Source: Tachypleus tridentatus (taxonomy: Eukaryota > Arthropoda > Merostomata > Xiphosura > Limulidae). Taken from it: 64,000 bases of DNA. The notes beneath the pieces are model-generated. The model was given only the letters and a program-made list of their open reading frames with translations, had not been told where the DNA came from and made no database searches. The stretch is taken from assembly GCF_004210375.1 (NCBI RefSeq), contig NC_134825.1, positions 73,895,558 to 73,959,557 on the forward strand, read 5' to 3'. Made by a program: the position numbers and the translations under genes. Below are positions 11,391-22,640 of this stretch, piece after piece (position 1 is the first letter of the stretch; every line of letters starts with the position of its first letter).

Positions 11391-12429
11391 TGCGATCGCT
11401 TGAGCTGCTCTTGTCTGACAAAGTATAGATATTTGACTGCAACTGTTATAGTGCTCCAACATTCTAAAAGTGCCGGGCTCGTTTTTACGATAACAGGGTA
11501 CAAACCATGAACCTTCTGATTCCCAGTCCAAGGATGGCACTATCGACTACTTTGTGCTCGACAACAACAAAATCAAAACCTTAAGGTTCAATCTTATTTA
11601 AGAAAGATAAAATATAAAAGAAAAAAACTTTGTCATTTAAAAAAAATCTCTCTCAGCAACCGAACAACATGAACATACGAAATATTATTCCAGTTTTAGT
11701 TTTGCATTGCTTTTACAATAGATTGCAACAGAGATTATTAAGACGTCATAAATATTATATGTAATGACGCTTACACTGAGCTTCAACAGCATGTTTGTTT
11801 TGTTTTGTTGTTGTTGTTTTTTGCTATTCGAGTGAAGGATGATGCGTTATTTAAGTACATTAATCATACTACTTGAATTATTTTATGTAAATAAAAATAT
11901 TTTATCTTTAGCTGCCCAAGATTAACGTTGTTGAATGTGCATTTAGGAATGAGCTTCAAAATATAAAGCTATTGATTTAACTAGTCATTTTAGTAAGGAA
12001 CTATAATCTTAGTTTCGTTTTTATAGGAGATAGTTATATCTAGATCCTAAGAATACTATCATCTTAAGTTCAGATCTGATAATGGATAATGGGTCTAGAT
12101 TTGTACTATATTTACACATAAAAACTGTTTTATCTCAATACTCATATTGTGACAGGAATCTACCGCAATAAGTAGACACCTCTTATAACAATAAAACTGC
12201 CCTCTAGTGGCTCATAGGTAAAACAAGGCTTATAACAACAAAGTATTATAAGATAAGGTTCCAAATTATTCACTGTTAAAGACGTAAGTGTGGAATAAGG
12301 AAGTTGTGAGGCAACGTTTAATTGAGCTTAAAACTAAGTTTGTTGTTATTTAGACTTACTGGCTTAAATGTCAAAAATTATGGAGTAAAACTGGAATTTT
12401 CAACCTGAACGTCATCTTACCAGAAAGTA
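11391..12429. other. Intergenic with one CTCF-like motif
   Basis: No gene signal. A strong match to the bilaterian CTCF core lies at 12197-12211 and is listed separately. Confidence 0.5.
12197..12211 (-). promoter_or_regulatory. CTCF-like motif
   Basis: The + strand reads CTGCCCTCTAGTGGC, the reverse complement of a CCACTAGAGGGCAG-type CTCF core. Motif match only; occupancy is inferred. Confidence 0.4.
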
Positions 12430-12650
12430 CACAGAAATCACGAGAATTCAGGTACAACCGCCCTTAATGACGGAAAAGGCAGCAAGCCGTTAGAATCCAC
12501 CTCCAAAAGGACGTTGCTCAGTTATCTAAGCCAAATTATCTGCGACTTTTCATAACACGCCCACAGCTGAAAACGGCACCACGTCTCGATTTCTAGGTAA
12601 GAATCCCTGCATGTTAACCACTAGACCACGTTCCATCCCTCAAACATTAG
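12430..12650 (-). mobile_element. Possible tRNA-derived SINE of another family
   Basis: The reverse complement near 12600-12645 contains GTGGTCTAGTGGTTAACATG, a good A box, but the B box is poor. A unique-looking body of about 150 bp follows. No target duplication was found. Confidence 0.4.
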
Positions 12651-13600
12651 GTTTAATAAAACAGGTAAAATAACTTCAAGCAGTGTTAGCTCATGCAGGG
12701 TCTATCTCGTTTTTAAATTCCTACGAAGTATCAAAGTCTACATCATAGTTGACATAGTCCTATTCCAAGAAAGAAATAATTAAAAGAAGGTTGAACACTT
12801 GGAAGTACAGTTCGATATACAATGTGCTATCACCTAAGTGAATTGAGTTTTTGTAAAGTTATTCATCTATTACAGCATTATATCATGATATTTAATCCTT
12901 ATTGGATGGCACGTCAAAGTTCCGAGCATTAGTCAAGTATCTCTTACAAACTTATTGTAAACATTTACTATCTTATAACATGATGTTGGGGTCAAACGAA
13001 AAATATCAAGTAATAAATAACGAATTTAAATAAGTTCTACACATTTCTAAATGATGAATAAGAAAGTACTGAATTAATCAAATGTTGCTATGTTCTGCAT
13101 AATATTGGAAGTGAAAATAAAATTCCTAACTTCTAATACGTTTTCTCAGACTTTTTCGTCTTTTTAAGGAAACAGAAAATTACAAAAGCCTCATTTATCA
13201 GGTAAAGCTTATTTGAGGACACAAAAATTGGAACAGAAATAGTAATACTTGAGAACTGTGTATTAAAATACGCGCTTTTGCTTACAAATTTTTAAGAAAT
13301 ATTCCTGGAGTTACTTTTCTGTTTCAAAGAAAAATAGAACACACGACCCAATCAATTAAAATCTGTAAAGATAAACTGATTATTTAAAAATGCTAAAAAT
13401 CACCTGAAAGTTACTTCATATAGCGACTCGACATATAATTTTAACCAATGGTTTGAATGCTTAATAAAGTTTAAATCCACATTAGCGGAGCGATATCAAA
13501 TTTAAATGGAAATTGATTCCAACATGCTACATTTCCTTTCAGTCCAACGTTTGTTTCTTGGTGTTCTTCTGTTAGTTTGGATTTAAACATTAAACTTGAA
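12651..13600. other. Intergenic, nothing recognised
   Basis: AT-rich sequence without recognisable genes or repeats. Confidence 0.5.
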
Positions 13601-13614
13601 AAGCTGTCTTTTGA

Positions 13615-13891
13615 GGCCCGGCATGGCCAAGCGTGTTAAGGCGTGCGACTCGTAATCTGCGGGTCGCGGGTTCGCATCCCGGTCGCAAAACATGCTCGTC
13701 CTTTCAGCCGTTGGGGCGTTATAATGTTACGGTCAATCCCACTATTCGTTGGTAAAAGAGTAGCCCAAGAGTTGGCGGTGGGTGGTGATGACTAGCTGGC
13801 TTCCCTCTAGTCTTACACTGCTAAATTAGGAACGGCTAGCACAGATAGGCCTCGAGTAGCTTTGTGCAAAATTCCAAAACAAAAAACAAAC
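13615..13891 (+). mobile_element. SINE family A with 14-bp target duplication
   Basis: Full-length copy with a CAAAACAAAAAACAAA-type tail. It is flanked by perfect AAGCTGTCTTTTGA duplications (13601-13614 and 13892-13905), so it is probably a relatively young insertion. Confidence 0.95.
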
Positions 13892-13905
13892 AAGCTGTCT
13901 TTTGA

Positions 13906-14356
13906 AAGTACAGACAAAAGGCACGCATCACCAATAAACATTCGGTATTTTATAAAAATTCTTAGCTTGGCCTTCTATTGTATATAACAATCTATAACTT
14001 TTAAAGGGTTATTTAAGCAGATTATGCTGTACTTTGCAGAACAGAGTCTGAAACATCCGTCTCTAATCTCCAAATAATTTCAGTGCTACCCTGTAAACGT
14101 CCTATTTAAATACCTACATTCAATCTAACATTGAACGTTTTTCTTAATTACATGATTTAGAAGAATTGCTAAATTAAGAACATATAAACACACGAGTCTC
14201 ACGTTTAGCTCTTCCCCTGATGATTCTGCAATTAACTTGAGAGCTTATAATGCTAATATTTGAGTCAGTATCCTTGCATTGACCACAACAAAAAATTTTC
14301 TCCTGTGTAGCTTTGCGATTAAATAAACAACTTACATTTTAAATTTGAATCTCGAA
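13906..14356. other. Intergenic, nothing recognised
   Basis: AT-rich spacer between SINE insertions. Confidence 0.5.
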
Positions 14357-14368
14357 ATATAAATTACA

Positions 14369-14540
14369 GTGTGTGTTTTTCGTATAGCAAAGTTACAAAG
14401 GGCTATCTGCTCAGCCCACCGAGGGGAATCGAACCGCTGATTTTAGCGTTGTAAATCCGGAGACATACCGCTGTACTAGCGGGGGGCTTTACCCTCACAG
14501 TACGAAGCGCACGCCTTAACGCGCTAGCCCATGCCAGGCC
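14369..14540 (-). mobile_element. Composite SINE: family A head joined to family C
   Basis: Read on the - strand, the element starts with the 5' half of the family A tRNA-like head (GGCCTGGCATGGGCTAGCGC, then a GCGTGCGCTTCGTA block). About 50 bp in, it switches to a complete family C unit (GCTAGTACAGCGGTATGTCT, B-box GGTTCGATTCCCC, tail ending in CA repeats). Perfect 12-bp ATATAAATTACA duplications flank the whole composite (14357-14368 and 14541-14552), so the two parts moved together in one retroposition event rather than nesting after insertion. Confidence 0.9.
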
Positions 14541-14613
14541 ATATAAATTACATAAATGTTTTGCATCTCAGAATGACTAGTATGTGTATTAACACTTTTA
14601 CTAATAAGCGAAG

Positions 14614-14710
14614 AACGTTTCGATCTTCCTAGGTTATCTTCGGGAAAACAAAGAGTTAGTAGCCATTTCGAGATACATTTTTATTTAAATTGGGTTTTTC
14701 GTCATCAAGA
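14614..14710. repeat. Dispersed 'ACGTTTCGA' repeat, copy 1
   Basis: The block GAACGTTTCGATCTTCCTAG, followed about 60 bp later by GGGTTTTTCGTCATCAAG, recurs at 26782-26860 and 28191-28252. The family is unknown to me. Confidence 0.6.
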
Positions 14711-14879
14711 ATAAAGATGTTTTGTTCACCAGAATCACTTAACTAAACCATTACTTTCTTTGATAGAATTCTAACTGTATGTTGAAGATTCTCGTTAGAA
14801 AATTAACGTGTAAAACATATTATTTTGGAATTAGTTCATAGAAAACACTATCACAAATAACGTAGATCGATTCGTAAAG

Positions 14880-15150
14880 AGCTAAGCACGATTCAATGGT
14901 TAGCGTGCTGGATTTTTGATCCATAGTTCATGCCCTATTACTGACAAACTATTACGATCCGCACTTTGGGGTCGTGGGTGCTTTATAAGAGTAACAGTCA
15001 AAACCCACATTCAATTATAGCAACCCAAGAGAAGGCAGTGGATGGCGTTGATTAGTTGTCTTCTCTCTATTCTATCATTTCAAAATTGGGACGGCTTGCG
15101 CTGATAGCTCTCGACTAAATTTGAGTGAAGCTCAAAACAAATAAACGAAC
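14880..15150 (+). mobile_element. Old SINE related to family A
   Basis: The head is degenerate (GATTCAATGGTTAGCGTGCT). The body shares GGTCGTGGGTGCTTTATAAG, AGGCAGTGGATGGCGTTGAT and GGGACGGCTTGCGC with family A. The end is a CAAATAAACGAACGAAC-type tail. Confidence 0.7.
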
Positions 15151-15567
15151 GAACAAACTATCATAAAAATACTAATTATTGACTTTTACTTTCTTATGTA
15201 ATTGCTGGAGAAAGAAGGTTCTTCTTTTATGTTTGAATGATTTGGTTTATTTTTATCATATCCAGCTTCTCTCGATTAGCTGACTGATTTAAAAGAGTCC
15301 CAAGGTAAATTAGGATTATCGTTTAGATTCACACAATACAAGTAATAAAAAAGCATTTTGTAAATGTAAAATAAAGTAAGGACGCTAATACAAAAATAAA
15401 AATATACACAGCTATACATCTGTCACCCCTATATGACTTTCAATATTAAAATTTAATATTGTACTTTAAAGTGAAAGAGTACAAAATGGTTACGAGGTCG
15501 GTCAATTCGACCAATCTTATAGCGAGTCGATAATAGTCTGTAATAATCAAGATATGTTCTATTTGTT
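15151..15567. other. Intergenic, nothing recognised
   Basis: AT-rich spacer. Confidence 0.5.
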
Positions 15568-15627
15568 TGAAATTAAGCACACAGCTACACAATGGGCTAT
15601 CTGTTCTCTGCTCACTATAGGTATCAA
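15568..15627 (-). mobile_element. SINE family B, 5'-truncated
   Basis: Reverse-complement tail AATTAAGCACACAGCTACAC then AATGGGCTATCTGTTCTCTG. It abuts copy 2 of the unknown repeat. Confidence 0.75.
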
Positions 15628-16050
15628 AACCAAAACTAGATCAGAACAGCTTTGATAGTTAAATTTGTTATTTTGTACATTGGTAATATACAACAAAAGA
15701 ACTACATAAATAATTGAAATTGATCATTATATCTTTTGTACAAACTCTACTGGCCCATTCCATTCACAAATTCGTAAGATAATGCCTTGTTATTTGCCAT
15801 TTGAGTTAATAGCAGCATACTGAGTGTATTACATATGCATAGTATAGTAAGGTCAGACTAAACGGATGACACAGGCGAACTCTTAAGAACTGGAATACAT
15901 TATATTCTACTGTATACATAACGTGGTAAAAATGAAAAATCAACTCATAAATATTCTGAAACGTCACTGTAATACTTTTGGGAAACTAACTATAATTTGT
16001 GTAGATCTTTGATACATAGTCGCTGAGAGAAATGAAGGAAGTAACGCGAA
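15628..16050 (-). repeat. Unknown repeat, copy 2 of the inverted pair
   Basis: Reverse complement is about 80% identical by eye to 7105-7650. It lacks the SINE insertion seen in copy 1. The two copies face each other across about 8 kb. Confidence 0.85.
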
Positions 16051-17990
16051 ACTCAACTAGTTCAAATTTGACATTACTGCAGTAATGTTAAAAGTGTGCA
16101 TTTTATAGTGTAGTACTGAAAGTAATGTAGAGATGACTTACGTATAACTATATCAATCCTATGTTCTTGATTGCTTTCTTTTTAGCACTGCCACATCTAC
16201 ATCATTTTACATTTTCAAAATGTTTTTATTACTTGTGGAGTGGAATCTTATCCCTGACTTAAAGTTAGTGTATTTTATGAATGTGTGCAATAAAATCTAA
16301 TGTTATGTGTACTGATTTTATTTTACTCCTTCACTAAAGACACCATTGAGCATTCTACATATTACAATCATCTAATGTTCATCTATTACTGACTGGTATT
16401 TCTTGTTTCACCCTGCAATTGAGCTTTTTAAAGAACACCATATTTCTATAAAAAATTACTTCAAACGGTAATGATAACATTGTTCACACTAAAATCGTGA
16501 TTCTGTTTTATTGCTACTAGTTATTACGACTAAACGTTGACGTAGCATATTACCCAAAGTGGTTTTAGGTTTAAACTGACGTTAGTTATACAGTAGTTAT
16601 AGAGTTACTACGACTAAGACAAGAAGAAACATAAGCAATATGGTGCTGATCACTTTCTGGTTTATCTTAATGTGAAACTCTTTGTGACTGTTGACTTCTT
16701 AATGTACATATTTGCATTATGTGTATTGAGTACCTAGGCCTTCCCTACATATAGTCTAACGACTCTATGATAATACAATCCTTCCAGTGAGAAATACACT
16801 AAATAATGTTAACAACATCAATTCGATTAAGTTCTTTATTCATATACGAGCATGATTAAAAATAATCAGAACTTTATATCATTTTTATCTTATACACTAA
16901 GAAACTTGTAAATAAGGAGGATACTTTGAAACATTTCGACGAAAGGAACTGCTGTAATATAAAAATGAAAGTGTCTCTAAGGCTCATTGATAAAAAAAAA
17001 AACGATTCCTGCAAAATATTTTATCCGTGCATTAAAATTGTATATTCGATCAAAAAACTCTCTTGCTACATTTCAATAAAACATTTCTCCACTCGTCTTC
17101 TAAACCAACTTCCTCTAAATAAGATAAATATTGTAGATTATCTAAGTTGCTGTTTAGAGTTTTAATGTGTAAAAATCATTACCTGAGCACGTGTATAGCA
17201 AATATCTCGAAGGATTTGTGTCTGCGGCTCAGTATTGTGTCAGATATAAATAAACAAAATTCAAGAAATTATACAGGAAGTTCGTTTAGAAACAAAATTA
17301 TAAATTTATAATTTTAATACCTGAAAACTGATATCCAGGGTATAACAGATGTTTAATAATCTGATAATATTATCTAAACTAATGGTTGAAGTTTAAGGTT
17401 AGAGAAACGTATGTTTGGCTTGTTTTACAACCTACACAAACACATTTATTTACAGAAAACTAGTTTGCTCTAAGCTTTACGTTCGAATTCATCACGGTAT
17501 GCTTGGCAATTGAGGGATCCTGTACAGATATAACTTATACTTTCACGACGATACAAGCACGAATTCGTCACGATGTCGACGACATGTATTTAAAGGTGCA
17601 GTGAAGCAAGTCCAGAAATAGAACATACATGTCCGTAGTTTGCTGCGACAGATTTCAACATTCTAAAGATCCTTCCGAGTAAATGTTTCTTTGAATCTTC
17701 TTCAAATGTGTGTGCTCCTTCGTTCTCGCAAAGCCTCAACTTTCTAAACATCATTGGAAAAAACGTTTCATAAAAAAATAAAAAATAATGAACTACAGAC
17801 TGTCTAAAAGTCTATTCCTTTGTTCGTAAAAGTCTCAAATTTTTAAACATTCTTCCAAAACGTCTGGTTGCATGTTCTAACCCTGCTGCTCTGAGTTTTG
17901 CAGGCTTCTAACAAAACATGATGTTTAGGGACAACAACGGAAATTTTGCTCCATCTCGGCTGTCTCATCTTCTAAACCAGACTAAAACTA
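16051..17990. other. Intergenic, nothing recognised
   Basis: The frame at 16926-17165 is Lys/Ile/Ser-rich without a recognisable domain. The 17.47-17.95 kb part is slightly less AT-rich but unidentified. Confidence 0.45.
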
Positions 17991-18054
17991 TTAAATAATT
18001 AAATTAAAAGAATTAAAGCCAGTCTTATCATTCATATATCTATCAATCTTTCTT

Positions 18055-18456
18055 CTAAACGGACTCACATTTACTGCCTCCACAACGTCCAAAGGCAGCC
18101 CGTTCCGAAGGCAAATCAACCATTCTGTTTAAAAAATAAAATTGTCTTAGCTCAAGACGGAGTCTCCCTTGCCTAAATCTGTATTTGTGTCCCCTATTTC
18201 TATAATTCTTGTTGTTATTTATGAAATATGTTGATGCATCAACATTGTGAATTCCTTTTACAATCTTAAACACTCCACTCAGATCCCTACAAACGTATAT
18301 TTCTTTGAGAGAAAACAATTTTAAGAATTTTAATCTCTCCTCATATGACAGCCTATCAATCCTAGTCACCATTTTAGTAACCCTCCTCTGAAATTTTTCC
18401 AACAGTCCAATGTCTTTCCTAAGGTAAGGAGCCCAAGACTGAACATAATACTCCAA
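18055..18456 (-). pseudogene. CR1-like RT C-terminal fragment
   Basis: A 133-codon open frame carrying the segment after the RT palm: EYYVQSWAPYLRKDIGLLEK, FQRRVTKMV, then RLKFLKLFSLKEIY. Near its end a frameshift leaves the ancestral frame. The neighbouring frame resumes with NGLPLDVVEAVNV. It is the best preserved part of the LINE at 17991-19640. Confidence 0.88.
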
Positions 18457-18922
18457 ATGCGGTCTAACCGGTGACCTATATAATGAAATTATAACCTCTT
18501 TAGATATGTATTCAATATTTCTGTGGATACAACCTAAATTTTGTTGGCCCTATCATTAGCAACGACACATGCTTGGATGGCTTAAGAGACTGATCAAACA
18601 TTACACCAAAATCCTTTTCTTTCATAACACGTTTATAGTTATCCCCACTCGAGTTATACTTATAATTCAAATTATGATAACACGCATGCATTATCTTACA
18701 CTTATTACAGTTAAAACTCATCTGAAATCTATTTACCATGCAAATTTAAGTAATTTATCGATATTTCTTTATCAATGTCATTGATATAAATCAAAAAAGC
18801 AAAGGTCCTAAGACTGAGCTTCAGGTATAGGACTTAAAACATTAATCTGGGTTGACTAAACTCCATTTATAACAACTCTCTGCTTTCTTCCATCAAGCCA
18901 CTCTTCTATACAGCTAGTTAAC

Positions 18923-19264
18923 TTATCCTCCATACCTATAGAGATACAGTAAGTTTGTTTTCAAGTTTTTATGTGGCACTTGGTCAAGTGCTTTCTGAAA
19001 ATCCAGATACACCAAATCCATATATTTATTCTCGTCCGCATATGCAGTAACATTTTCAAAACATGTAAAAAGATCTATAAGGCAAGATTTTCCCTTAGTG
19101 AAGCCATATTTACTATCCGATAAAATTTTAAACTTTGTTGAACAACTTTTCAAAGCATCTTTTATTAGAGCTTTCCAAAACTTTTCCCATAACTTATGAA
19201 AGATTAATAGGCCACTTATTACTTGGACAACTTCTGTTACCTTGCTTGAAGATAAAGGTGACAC
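18923..19264 (-). pseudogene. CR1-like RT palm fragment
   Basis: Contains YGFTKGKSCLIDLFTCFENV and YLDFQKALDQVPHKNLK, which correspond to RT motifs around the first catalytic aspartate (the D of YLDF). The upstream 35 residues correspond to ALIKDAL of RT motif 1. The YxDD box is not present in this frame, so the fragment is dead. Confidence 0.85.
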
Positions 19265-19769
19265 TAGCTAATTTCCAGTCTCTTAGCACTTGTTCACTCC
19301 TCAAGGACTTACAAAAGATTGTGGCAAGTGGTTCACATATCCAATCGTTGATTTCTTTTAAAATTCTCGAAGAATATAACATTTGGCAATCGGAACCTTA
19401 TTATTCTTTAAACTTCAGAACAAGCTGAGAATTTATGCAGTTGTCTTCTTCAACTTTGTTTTCATCTATTAATTGGTCAAGATGAGAAATACTGCTTAAG
19501 TCTTTATTAGTAAAAACTGAATAACAAGCAGAATTTAATAACCCAGCCTTCTCTTAATCATCAGATACAAGCCTTTCTTTATCATCTGCAGACCAGATGT
19601 TTAACATTTACATTTTGAACTTATGGCGAATTCCAGGCCATTTGGCAATGTGATGTCCCCACGAACAGATCAAGACTGGAGGAATACGAAAATAATTTCA
19701 AATTAAAAATATGTTTACACCGAAGTTTACACGGTATAGACCAAATAAATACAATATTTATAACACAAA

Positions 19770-20330
19770 AAAAAAGCCTGTGGTGTTCTCCACAGTGAAG
19801 GGTTTAAGACAACAAAAGCTCTAAATTCTCGCAATAAAGTGTTTAAATCAGCGAAAACTCTGAACTTTCACAGTAGAATGTTTATGGCACCAATAGCTCT
19901 GAACTCCCAGGGTAGAGAGTTTAGGATAGAAAGAGCTCTAAACTGCTACAGTAGAAGATTTAGGACAGCAACAGTTATAAGCCCCACAGTAAAGAGTTTA
20001 CAACAGCAAAAAATTATGAACTCTCTCAGTTAAAGGTTTAGAAAAATAAAAGCTCTAGACTGCTACAGTAGAGGGTTTAGAACAGTAAAAGCTCTGGACT
20101 GCCACAGTAGAGGGGTTAGGACAGCAACAGTTATAAGCCCCAACAGCAAAAAGTTATAACAGCAAAAAATTCTGAACTCTTACAGTCAAGTGTTTAAAAC
20201 AGCAAAAACTCTGGACTGCCACAGTAGATAGTTTAGAACAACAAGAGCCCTGAACTCTCATGTTAGGAGGATGGAACAGTAAGAGTTCTGAACGCCCACA
20301 TTGGAAGGCTTAGAACAAAAAAACGTTTTG
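19770..20330 (+). repeat. 39-bp minisatellite, about 13-14 degenerate units
   Basis: The unit resembles ACAGTAGAGGGTTTAGAACA followed by GCAAAAGCTCTGGACTGCC, with many substitutions. An open frame at 19839-20033 results from the unit length of 39 (13 codons). Confidence 0.85.
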
Positions 20331-20454
20331 AAATTACACATAAAGCCATTTTGGAGCAGCAACTTTACCAGTGGAAGTTATTGTTTCAAAAAAGAAATCT
20401 CTAATACAAAAGGTTTTAGCTGCTGCAACTAATTGTCTTTGTCTCCTGTTAAAA

Positions 20455-20860
20455 GATAACCTGTAACAAGATAACTAACACAATAACCTGTTAGAAGATA
20501 ACCAACAAGATATCCTGTTAGAAGATAGCTAACAAGATAACCTGTTACAAGTTAACTAACAAGATAACCTGTTAGAAGATAACTAACAAGATAATCTGTT
20601 AGAAGATAACCAACAAGATAACCTGTTAGAAGATAACTAACAAGATAACCAACAAGATAACCTGTTAGAAGATAACTAACAAGATAATCTGTTAGAAGAT
20701 AACCAACAAGATAATCTGTTAGAAGATAACCAACAAGATAACCTGTTAGAAGATAAGTAACAAGAAAATTTGTTACATGATAACCAGCAAAATAGCCTGT
20801 TAGAAGATAACTAACAAAATAATCTGTTATAAGATACCCAACAAGATAACTAACCAGAAT
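20455..20860 (-). repeat. 27-bp minisatellite, about 15 units
   Basis: The unit on the + strand is AAGATAACCTGTTAGAAGAT plus AACTAAC, highly regular from 20470 to 20750. On the - strand the frame 20552-20905 stays open and reads as a 9-residue repeat of type LVGYLLTDY, hydrophobic and tyrosine-rich. Unit length divisible by three explains the open frame. Confidence 0.9.
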
Positions 20861-21062
20861 GTAAAGGTAAAAGTTTACGATCTTCCATGCGCACCTCTGA
20901 AGCAAATGTTGTTTTCACGAGAAATATTTCGGAAGAAACTGGAATCACAGCAAAACCTGAAATCGACCAAAACCTACTCCTACACATCTTCAATACACGT
21001 TTGCGTTTTATACCTAAGGCTTAAACGTGAATGTTGAAGCTAACGTTTTTGGAAGTTGAGTG

Positions 21063-21330
21063 AATGTGAATTTTTTGTTTGTTTTAAAATTTCGCGCAAA
21101 GGTACACGAGTGCTATCTAAGCTACCCTTGCCTAATCTACAGGGTAAGCTAGTCATCACGACCCACCGCTAACTCTGGGGCTACTATTTTACCAACGAAT
21201 AACGGGATTGATCGTCACATTGTAGCGTCTTCACGGCTGAAAGGGCGAGCACATTTGGTGTGACGGGGATTCGAACCCTCGACTTTGAGAGTACGAGTAA
21301 AGTGTTCTAACCACATGGCCATACCAGGCC
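21063..21330 (-). mobile_element. SINE family A with target duplication
   Basis: Reverse-complement copy from TTTCGCGCAAAGGTACACGA to the head (CATGGCCATACCAGGCC). It is flanked by AGTTGAGTG at 21054-21062 and 21331-21339. Confidence 0.92.
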
Positions 21331-21617
21331 AGTTGAGTGTGGAATACTTGTCAAGATGTATAGTCAAAATTGACCTCGAAGTCTGTCACAGAAACATATT
21401 ATCATTGAAACTGAGATAATGAAAGAAAGGGTTTCAAAGTCATCCCTGTACTTGAAATATATATATTTCTTATGAAGTTTAATTAGTCTAAGTAATAGTA
21501 TCTTAATTGATAAAAGTATTGTTAGTATATAGTCCCCTGGTAGCGAACTTTTGAACTACGTAAGAAATGTAGTTGTAACACAAGCACTGACAAAGTCCAT
21601 AATTATAGGAATTTCTG

Positions 21618-21683
21618 GTGTGTGTGTGTGTTTCTTATAGCAAAGCCACATTGGGCTATGTGCTAAGTCCACCGAGGGGAAAC
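21618..21683 (-). mobile_element. SINE family C, 5'-truncated, 11-bp target duplication
   Basis: CA/GT tail, then TTTCTTATAGCAAAGCCACA and the GTCCACCGAGGGG block. Perfect AGGAATTTCTG duplications lie at 21607-21617 and 21684-21694. Truncation at the 5' end with intact duplications fits target-primed reverse transcription. Confidence 0.92.
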
Positions 21684-21694
21684 AGGAATTTCTG

Positions 21695-22434
21695 TTCGTG
21701 AAGAAACACTTAAATGCTTGGTTTCAAAATTAGATGATGTTAGTTAAATTGTACATTAGAATATGTGTAATTTTCACATATGCATTTATTTAGCTTATAA
21801 GCTCTAATTCCAAAGGTTCCTTTTTCTAAATGTATTAAGCTTAATAACAAGTTAATGAGTGAAATATTTTAATATGGAAGCTTTATGTAACAAGATATGC
21901 TTCAATTAAGTTTTACATGAATAAAATACAAGTTGTTTTTTCAGAGTAATCGATAAATAAGCGAAATAATTAATTTGTGAATATTTTACCTTGGAGCTTT
22001 CAATAAGCAATCTAATTTACCTTTTATCACGTATTTCGTGACGATTCAACGTATTTTCAACTACAGTTTTGCACTTTTTTATCTTATTTAAGTGTTTTGA
22101 ATCTGCACATATTCCAGTGAGCGTGTTCAGAATACATTTCTACTTCTTAGCCAATACACGTGTAAAGTGATTACAGAAACAACACAGAACTAAGTGTCGC
22201 TGAAAACAATGATAGTTTATATTTAATAAATTAGAAATAAGTAAAATAAGAACGTATTGCTCACATTCACGTGCAGTGACAAAAACTAAAAAAACAACTA
22301 TTGTCTACAGATCAACATAACCAGCGTTATTGTTGGATAAAGCGAGACACAATAACTGGTTGTATTGCACTTATTTATACACATCAATCGACGTACAATA
22401 ACACATGAGTTTATTTCAAGGCTTGTATGCTGGT
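21695..22434. other. Intergenic, nothing recognised
   Basis: AT-rich, no recognisable elements. Confidence 0.5.
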
Positions 22435-22640
22435 TTGTTTTAAAATTTTGCGCAAATTTACACAAAGGTTTGTCTCAGCTCAAAGTTTTGAAGTGACAGC
22501 CTAAAGGCAGCTAATGAGCAACACCCACCACTGCTCTTATCGAATTGTGAGATTTTATCAACACTCTTATAGCGCGTTTCTTGCATCAATTGGATGCAAA
22601 ACATGCACCTGTAGATTCAAAGATTAGTATACCAATCGCA
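22435..22640 (-). mobile_element. Old SINE related to family A
   Basis: The left end TTTTAAAATTTTGCGCAAAT matches the reverse-complement 3' tail. The middle AAAGGCAGCTAATGAGCAAC, then CACCCACC, is a decayed body. The head is not clear. Confidence 0.55.

Larger units (their letters stand above)
17991..19640 (-). mobile_element. Decayed CR1-like LINE, reverse transcriptase region to C-terminus
   Basis: Read on the - strand, pieces in several frames follow the usual order. First comes a linker segment (SVFTNKDLSSISHLDQL, about 19440-19560), then an early RT segment (DWICEPLATIFCKSLR and WKLASVTFIFKQGNRS, 19194-19382). Next are the GFTKGKSCLIDLF and MDLVYLDFQKALDQVPH motifs of the RT palm (18923-19264) and a C-terminal domain (EYYVQSWAPYLRKDIGLLEK, 18055-18456). 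The last frame (NGLPLDVVEAVNVSPFRRKI, then a TGFNSFNLII end) stops at TAA 17991-17993. Frameshifts and stops break it at least three times. The endonuclease is absent. Confidence 0.88.

Noticed and set aside
19135-19428. + strand gene of 97 codons
   Set aside because: Antisense of the LINE reverse transcriptase remnant.
20552-20905. Membrane protein with 9-residue repeats on the - strand
   Set aside because: The frame is explained by a 27-bp minisatellite; there is no start context, splice site or conserved domain.
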